The notes under the pieces were generated by a model. It saw nothing but the letters and a program-made list of their open reading frames with translations, was not told the DNA's origin and did no database searches. Positions 8,510 through 13,291 of a stretch of DNA of 18,395 bases are shown one piece after another. The position numbers and the translations under genes are program-made. The stretch comes from Acidimicrobiaceae bacterium. Its GTDB lineage: Bacteria; Actinomycetota; Acidimicrobiia; Acidimicrobiales; RAAP-2. The stretch lies in assembly GCA_003164275.1 (NCBI GenBank), contig PLSY01000153.1, positions 1 to 18,395 on the forward strand, in the 5' to 3' direction. The stretch's first letter is position 1; every line of letters starts with the position of its first letter.

Positions 8510-9142
8510 TCAGCTTGCCGGTGTCTTGACGTGCAACAGGACGTTGATCGAGTCGCCGTGGCCGGGCAGCGTCACCGTGACCTGGCAGACGGGGGTGGAA
8601 CAGACCGGCACCACAGCGACCGAGGCAGAGCGCTGACCGCCGGAGGGGACGGTGACGGTGGAGCGGTGCAGGACAGAAGCCGCAGTTGTCGTGGTGCCGT
8701 TCTTCGTGCCGGAGCTGGTGACGACGTAGGGGTAGGTGACCGTCCGTCCCTCGTTGTTGGCCACATTGAAGGTCAGATGGATAGGAGTCCCGGCTGTGGT
8801 CGTGGTAGGCAGATCGGCGGCGCCGTCGAACGACAAGGCCGTGTAGTGGGTGGGTTGGCGAACGAACGAGAGAGCCCATTGATGACGAACGGCCGGGAAG
8901 ACGAAGCTGATGGACACCACGATGAGCGCGACGACACCGATAGGCCACCATCGACGGCCACGGTCTGTCGACTCTGGCACCTCGGTCGGCTCGGGCACCT
9001 CGGAAAGTGCCGCCACAGGTTGGACCGGCGCATCGAGCGTGTCGATCTGTTGCATCGTGTCTCTATCGGCACGCCGCCCCGGGAGCATTACCTTTCCGTA
9101 CTTGGAGATCGCCGGGATGATCAGTCCATCGGCGCTCAGCAT
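8510..9142 (-). CDS. Single-pass membrane protein with DUF1616-like extracytoplasmic domain
   Basis: This is a 210-residue protein. Residues 1-65 are polar, with acidic proline-rich EVPEPTEVPE near 48-57. A single hydrophobic helix spans about 67-84. Residues 90-210 look like an exported beta-sandwich, with IHLTFNVANNEGRTVTYPY at 121-139, Ser/Thr-rich strands and two Cys (181 and 186) that could form a disulfide. The NNEGRTVTY segment resembles the soluble domain of DUF1616 proteins, which I recall from archaeal and actinobacterial surface-glycan loci. This assignment is tentative. The ATG at 9142 overlaps the previous stop by 7 bp (ATGCTGA). An internal Met at residue 30 is an alternative start. 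A role in scaffolding or glycan binding outside the membrane is inference. Confidence 0.72.
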   Translation of the reverse strand: MLSADGLIIPAISKYGKVMLPGRRADRDTMQQIDTLDAPVQPVAALSEVPEPTEVPESTDRGRRWWPIGVVALIVVSISFVFPAVRHQWALSFVRQPTHYTALSFDGAADLPTTTTAGTPIHLTFNVANNEGRTVTYPYVVTSSGTKNGTTTTAASVLHRSTVTVPSGGQRSASVAVVPVCSTPVCQVTVTLPGHGDSINVLLHVKTPAS

Positions 9143-10341
9143 GCCTCGCCCTCCGTAGCGATCATTCCGATAAGGGGCGCGACGTCGGTGTCCATCGTGC
9201 GGTATCCGGGTCCGTCGGACAGTCCGCTCGCACGGTAGATGTCGGCCAGATCGGCAGCATTGTGGCGCCAGTCGAAGCGGGTGGTGGCCAGATGCCGAGA
9301 GTAGGAAGCCATCTTGGCGTATCGATCCTCGTCCTCCAAGATGGAGTTGAACGTCTTTCGGAGGATGTCCGGGTCGGCCGACACCAACGAGATGGCCGAC
9401 TCGTCAAGCCCGTACTGGTCGTATGCGGCATCCTCCCTGGCCACCACAGGCAGGCTGCAGGCCATGGCCTCTTGCATGGAGAGGGTGAGCATCTCACCGA
9501 CGGCCGGGAAGGCGAAAAGGTCGCTGGCCTGGTAGAGGCCGAGCAGGTCGCACCGGTCGATGGGCCCAAGGAACGTGACCCCTGATGGGAGCTCATCCGG
9601 AACTGCCCCGGGACCAGCGAGGACGATCTCGTAGCCGCCGTCATGGGCGGCGACCAGTTCGCGGTAGCCCTTCTTCGGGACCAGCCGCCCGACGAACAGC
9701 ACGATGGGCTTGTCCGGGGGGAGGCCGTAGCGTTCGCGGACGGAGTTGCGGACCACGTCATCGGCGGCCCGGAAGATGTCGGTATCGATACCGTTGTAGG
9801 TCAAGTGGACCTTGTCGGCCGGCACGCCCCGCTCCAGCAGGAAGGATCGAACGATCACGTTGTAGGCGACGATCCCCTTAGCCCACCTCCAAAGGAGTGC
9901 TCCAACAGTGGCATAGATCAGCCGCTGTACCCACATGACCGGCGCACTGTCGTGTTGGACGACCGAGACGTGTTGGGTGACAAACAGAGGTCGCCGAGCG
10001 AGTCGGGCAAAGAAAGCAGCCAGGACGGTCGGCTGGTAGTAGACGTCATGGACGTGAACGACGTCGGCCTGGCGAATGAGGCGGAACAGTGGGAGGAGCG
10101 TGCGGACTCCCCAGATGGGGTATGGCACCGACGTGCGGTCCTCGATGGCGTTCCACACCGGAGTTCGCACCACCCGGTAGCCGTCCACACGTTCGTCTTT
10201 GGCCAGGCTCCTGTTGTGGCGGCCGGTGAACACGGTGACGTCATGTCCCATGTCGGCGAGGCTCTTGGCCTGCTGCTCGACCACGACTTCGAGGCCTCCG
10301 ACATGGGGCGGGGCAAAGGTAGAGACGATCAGGACGTTCAC
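9136..10341 (-). CDS. GT4-family glycosyltransferase
   Basis: This 401-residue retaining GT-B glycosyltransferase would add one sugar to a lipid-linked acceptor in the cytoplasm. The N-terminal domain opens with VLIVSTFAPPHVGGLE (3-18). The donor domain shows FVGRLVPKKGY at 216-226 and the EX7E motif as Glu283 and Glu291 in GEMLTLSMQE. Residues from about 375 to the end are a polar tail beyond the last family helix. The start is GTG at 10341, overlapping the flippase stop as GTGA. The frame remains open much further upstream, but that part lies inside the flippase gene and has no family match. The 3' end overlaps the next gene by 7 bp. The sugar donor and linkage cannot be read from the sequence. 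Confidence 0.92.
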   Translation of the reverse strand: MNVLIVSTFAPPHVGGLEVVVEQQAKSLADMGHDVTVFTGRHNRSLAKDERVDGYRVVRTPVWNAIEDRTSVPYPIWGVRTLLPLFRLIRQADVVHVHDVYYQPTVLAAFFARLARRPLFVTQHVSVVQHDSAPVMWVQRLIYATVGALLWRWAKGIVAYNVIVRSFLLERGVPADKVHLTYNGIDTDIFRAADDVVRNSVRERYGLPPDKPIVLFVGRLVPKKGYRELVAAHDGGYEIVLAGPGAVPDELPSGVTFLGPIDRCDLLGLYQASDLFAFPAVGEMLTLSMQEAMACSLPVVAREDAAYDQYGLDESAISLVSADPDILRKTFNSILEDEDRYAKMASYSRHLATTRFDWRHNAADLADIYRASGLSDGPGYRTMDTDVAPLIGMIATEGEAC

Positions 10342-11738
10342 GCTGGGACAACTCCTGTGAGGGTCCCCCGGCGTGCGCCGAGGCAGACGGCGAAGGCGGC
10401 GGCCACGAGGCCAAATCCACCGCCGACGAGCCATGAGGCGCTGAGGGAGGTGAGTCCGTGGCCGGAAAGGACCCAGGCGAGCCCGCAGATGGCCACGGCG
10501 TAGATCACATTGCAGACCGAGACGGCGACCAACTGGCCGGACAGCCTGAGCACGGTGATCAGCCAGTTCTGGGCGGCGATGGGGATGGCGGCCAGGGCCA
10601 TGGCGATGAGGACTCCAGTCCCGTGGGCGGCATAGTTGGCACCGAAGAGGGACATGATCGGGTGGGCCATCGCCACCACAACGATGCAGGCCGGTACGAC
10701 CAGGACGGCGAGCACCTTGGCTGAGCGCCGCATCAGGCTCGGGAGATCTTCTTCGCCGTGGCCGCCCTCGGCGAGGAAGTTCTGTTCGACGGCGTAGATC
10801 CCGGCGTACAAGAGGTTGGCGACCTGGAAAGCAACGAAGTAGTAGGCGGCGCGAGTGGCCCCGAGTCGGTCGAGAACGATGAGTGGCACCACCAGCGTGG
10901 GGACCAGACTGAAGACGTTGCCGATGTAGTTGGCACCGGAGAACCGCAGGAGCGGCTTCATGGCCGAGACGGCACCTTTGATCTGGGGACGGTTGTGCAG
11001 ACTGGTCCAGATGAGAATCAAGCTGGCGACGGCCGCGGCCGCGAATCCACCCGCCGAGGCGCAAAACAGCCCGTAGGCCCCTGAGCCGGCGAGCAGGGGA
11101 ACGAGGAGTACCTTGACGATCCCACCTATCCCGCCGTCGACGAAGGCATTGATGCCGGCTCGTCGACAGGCGATGAAGACCGCGTCGGTGACCAGGTTGA
11201 CAGCGGCTAGGGCGCTCAGCAGTACGAAGCCGAGTATGAACAGCGCTCGGTGCGCCAAAAAGGCCAACTGTGGGGCGATGGCGGGAATGGCCAGCGCGTA
11301 GGCCAGCGCCAGGATGGCGCCGAAGCCGGCGACCAAGAGCACGGCGACCGTGATCATGGTGCTCTTGTGCTCGGACCGGGGCAGATACCGCACGAGCGTG
11401 CTGTTAAGCCCCAAGAGGGCGATGAAACCGATGAGTGTGGTTGCGGCGATGAGCGACGTCGCCCTGCCCACTTCTGGAGCGCTGAACAGGCGCGCCGCAA
11501 GGATCCAAAAGGCGAACCCGAGGCCAGCTTGGAGTCCAGAGCTCAACAGCAGGTACATGGAGTTGCGCACCATGTGGTTCTGCTTCAGGTGGGCGACCAG
11601 GCGGCCGGACGGTTTGCCGTGGCGATACCTCGGACCAATCGAGATCTCGGGGGTCTGGAGGGGACCAGGAGTCGAACAGGGGGTAGCCGGCTCATCCACC
11701 AGGATCACGTCGTCGGTGACTGACATCGTGTTAGGCAC
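10338..11738 (-). CDS. Wzx/MOP-type polysaccharide flippase
   Basis: This 466-residue membrane protein is of the polysaccharide biosynthesis/MATE-like (MOP) superfamily, which moves undecaprenyl-linked oligosaccharides from the cytoplasmic to the outer face of the membrane. After about 55 polar N-terminal residues there are about 12 hydrophobic helices. Family-like features are NSMYLLLSSGLQAGLGFAFW at 59-78, ARLFSAPEVGRAT at 82-94 and a conserved charged patch VRYLPRSEH at 116-124. The N-terminal extension is longer than the 5-15 residues usual for the family. The start is uncertain. GTG at 11738 and ATG at 11726 are both in frame and neither has a strong ribosome site. It follows the GT2 gene by 36 bp, and its stop overlaps the next GT4 start. 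It is the likely exporter of the cluster. Confidence 0.9.
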   Translation of the reverse strand: MPNTMSVTDDVILVDEPATPCSTPGPLQTPEISIGPRYRHGKPSGRLVAHLKQNHMVRNSMYLLLSSGLQAGLGFAFWILAARLFSAPEVGRATSLIAATTLIGFIALLGLNSTLVRYLPRSEHKSTMITVAVLLVAGFGAILALAYALAIPAIAPQLAFLAHRALFILGFVLLSALAAVNLVTDAVFIACRRAGINAFVDGGIGGIVKVLLVPLLAGSGAYGLFCASAGGFAAAAVASLILIWTSLHNRPQIKGAVSAMKPLLRFSGANYIGNVFSLVPTLVVPLIVLDRLGATRAAYYFVAFQVANLLYAGIYAVEQNFLAEGGHGEEDLPSLMRRSAKVLAVLVVPACIVVVAMAHPIMSLFGANYAAHGTGVLIAMALAAIPIAAQNWLITVLRLSGQLVAVSVCNVIYAVAICGLAWVLSGHGLTSLSASWLVGGGFGLVAAAFAVCLGARRGTLTGVVPA

Positions 11739-11774
11739 CCGTTTTGGATCGCAGGGATCTGGCGCTCATTGCGA

Positions 11775-12596
11775 CTAGAACCGACCCAGCAGGTGTAGCT
11801 CAGCGAGTTGATCGGTGGTGTCGGCGCTCTCGATTTCGATGTTCGAACCGTCGCGCTGCGAGCGCACCCTGAAGAGGATCTGCAGGCAGGTCACGCCGTC
11901 ACGCCAGTCCAGGTGCTTGCCCTGTGCGTGGGTCCGTGAGTGGTAGGAGACCGGAACTTCGAAGGGACGATGTCCGGCCTTGAGCAGCCGTGCGGTGATC
12001 TCTGTGTCCAGCCCGAAACCTTGCTCGCTCAGTGACAGATGGCGCAGCACATCGGTCGGCACCAGCTTGAGGCAGGTGTGAAGGTCGCTGATGTACGAGT
12101 CGAACAGCACGTTGGCCACAAAAGTCGTCACCTTGTTGCCCATTGCGTAGCGATAGGACTGGTAGACGGTGTTGCTGCCGAACAGCCGGGACCCGTACAC
12201 AACGTCTGCGCGGCCACCGATGATCGGCTGCAACAGAGCAACGAGGTCGTTAGGCGAATATTCGAGATCGGCGTCGAAGGGTACGATGTGGGTACCACGA
12301 GCCATGGCGATCCCGGTGAGCAGAGCCGCTCCCTTCCCACGATTCTTGGGATGTCGATGGGTGATCACCCGAGGATCGAGGATGGAGTCGAGGATGTCAG
12401 CGGTGTCGTCCCGGCTTCCGTCATCGACCACGATGAGCTCGATGGGGCACGGGTAGGGGACGTCGAGAACTTGCTCAAGGGCCCGGGCGATGGTCCGACC
12501 CTCGTTGTAGGCGGGCATGATGATCGACAACATCACCTGACGCCGCTGGGGCTCCATGCCAAATGAGCGGCTGAGTTCAAGATTGCTGTAGGTCAT
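11775..12596 (-). CDS. GT2 glycosyltransferase, polyprenyl-phosphate sugar synthase-like
   Basis: This 273-residue GT-A enzyme of the dolichol-phosphate mannosyltransferase/DPMS-like branch of GT2 would move a sugar from a nucleotide donor to polyprenyl phosphate at the cytoplasmic face. Motifs are PAYNEG at 28-33, VVDDGSRDDT at 56-65, the metal-binding DAD at 108-110 (FDADLEYSP), GSRL at 135-138, DLHTCLK at 171-177 and GFGLDTE at 193-199. There is no C-terminal membrane segment, so it is the short Dpm1-like form. The ATG at 12596 has AGGA about eight bases upstream. Met14 and Met22 are alternatives. It is the first gene of the operon. A product such as a polyprenyl-phosphate hexose could feed the large GT-C-like membrane protein of the cluster. 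Confidence 0.9.
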   Translation of the reverse strand: MTYSNLELSRSFGMEPQRRQVMLSIIMPAYNEGRTIARALEQVLDVPYPCPIELIVVDDGSRDDTADILDSILDPRVITHRHPKNRGKGAALLTGIAMARGTHIVPFDADLEYSPNDLVALLQPIIGGRADVVYGSRLFGSNTVYQSYRYAMGNKVTTFVANVLFDSYISDLHTCLKLVPTDVLRHLSLSEQGFGLDTEITARLLKAGHRPFEVPVSYHSRTHAQGKHLDWRDGVTCLQILFRVRSQRDGSNIEIESADTTDQLAELHLLGRF

Positions 12597-12737
12597 TGGA
12601 GTTCCTGATCGCTAGAAGCCTGGGTTTGGTCTGCACATGCCATGGGGTGCTCCAAGGGTTGATTGAAGGTCGGAGTGTCCGTTCGGTGAATGCTGTGTTG
12701 GTATGGCCGGCCCGCTGAGCGGTGGTGCCATGAGGGC

Positions 12738-12765
12738 ATGGTACGAGTGGGTTCCGGTATGGCAA
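12738..12765 (-). promoter_or_regulatory. Candidate sigma-70-type promoter for the glycan operon
   Basis: On the minus strand TTGCCA (12765-12760), a 16-base spacer and TACCAT (12743-12738) give a good vegetative-type match. It would start transcription near 12731, about 135 bases before the GT2 start codon. A small dyad CCATG/CATGG (12728-12732 and 12737-12741) overlaps the -10 element and could be an operator. Pattern match only. Confidence 0.4.
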
Positions 12766-12825
12766 CACCCTCAAAAGACCCCTGGCATACGCGATTTACA
12801 AATGATCAACCCCCGCACTTCAGGT

Positions 12826-12843
12826 CATTGACCCTGGTGCTAA
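12826..12843 (+). repeat. 18-bp direct repeat, copy 1
   Basis: CATTGACCCTGGTGCTAA matches copy 2 at 12914-12931 in 15 of 18 positions and in the same orientation. Its left part sits in a small perfect dyad, GGTCA-T-TGACC (12823-12833). Two copies in the control region between a regulator and its presumed target operon suggest a protein binding site. Confidence 0.6.
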
Positions 12844-12913
12844 CCCTCCGATGGCGAGAGCAAGGAAAGTGGCTGTGAACTCGGAAGAACCGAGGGGAAT
12901 GGCGAGATTCCTT

Positions 12914-12931
12914 CATTGACCATTGCGCTAA
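12914..12931 (+). repeat. 18-bp direct repeat, copy 2
   Basis: CATTGACCATTGCGCTAA is the second copy, 88 bp downstream of copy 1, with CATTGACC and GCTAA identical. It lies just before and overlaps the weak plus-strand promoter candidate at 12923-12952. An activator or repressor site is a reasonable inference. Confidence 0.6.
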
Positions 12932-12952
12932 ATACACGCAACCCCGTACGAT
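12923..12952 (+). promoter_or_regulatory. Weak candidate promoter toward the LAL regulator
   Basis: TTGCGC (12923-12928), an 18-base spacer and TACGAT (12947-12952) form a poor-to-fair sigma-70-type match. It would give a leader of about 330 bases before the regulator. It overlaps repeat copy 2, which would allow direct control. Other start sites nearer the gene are possible. Confidence 0.25.
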
Positions 12953-12994
12953 TTAGGAAGAGCTCTCTAGCGAGTTATTTGCCATCAGAGACCT

Positions 12995-13017
12995 CATCAC
13001 ATACCGGCGAAGTGATG
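12995..13017. promoter_or_regulatory. Dyad CATCAC-N11-GTGATG, possible operator
   Basis: Two perfect 6-base inverted arms (12995-13000 and 13012-13017) are separated by 11 bases, a geometry seen in many dimeric regulator sites. No matching second site was found. It may be chance. Confidence 0.25.
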
Positions 13018-13205
13018 CCGTGACATAGCAAACGATTCAGCGGGCAGGGCTGCCATCGATGCAAAAGCGAGGATCAACCGTGGCCGTTGGCGTCATCGCC
13101 GATGCCGCACGACGACCTTTAGACGACACGCCTCTGTCGCAGGTCGCATCTACGCGCAACCTCACAGTCGGTGGAGTTGGTTATTTGAGCGTGGTGCCTA
13201 TTCGT

Positions 13206-13226
13206 CGTCTCCGCTGGGCGGAGACG
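13206..13226 (+). promoter_or_regulatory. Strong hairpin in the leader of the LAL regulator gene
   Basis: CGTCTCCGC, the loop TGG and GCGGAGACG form a perfect 9-bp GC-rich stem that ends 65 bases before the regulator's start codon. There is no T-run after it, so it is not a normal intrinsic terminator. It could be a dyad operator or a leader structure affecting translation. Confidence 0.5.
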
Positions 13227-13291
13227 GCCGAAACGGTGCGATCGGGGCTGGTCGGTGGTCAAGGGGCGCGGAGCCTTCAAAGGGGTAGTCG

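Larger units (their letters stand above)
12597..13291. other. Long divergent intergenic region
   Basis: About 695 bp separate the minus-strand glycan operon from the plus-strand LAL regulator. This is far more than any other gap in the window. I see no convincing protein gene in it. Parts (12781-12810, 12921-12990) are visibly richer in A and T than the flanking genes. It holds the candidate promoters, direct repeats and dyads listed separately, and probably carries the 5' leaders of both transcripts. A structured or small RNA cannot be excluded by eye. Confidence 0.7.

Noticed and set aside
9643..10503. A 286-codon plus-strand frame over the GT4 gene at 9136-10341
   Set aside because: It lacks recognisable motifs, covers the end of the flippase and most of a convincing GT4 gene, and has the composition of an antisense shadow.
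10342..11064. N-terminal extension of the GT4 gene that begins at 10341
   Set aside because: It lies entirely in the flippase gene in another frame, and the family fold begins at MNVLIVSTF (GTG 10341). The GTGA overlap is typical of this operon.
12690..12878. A 62-codon plus-strand frame in the divergent intergenic region
   Set aside because: There is no ribosome site and no motif, and it crosses the candidate promoter and first repeat. Probably non-coding.
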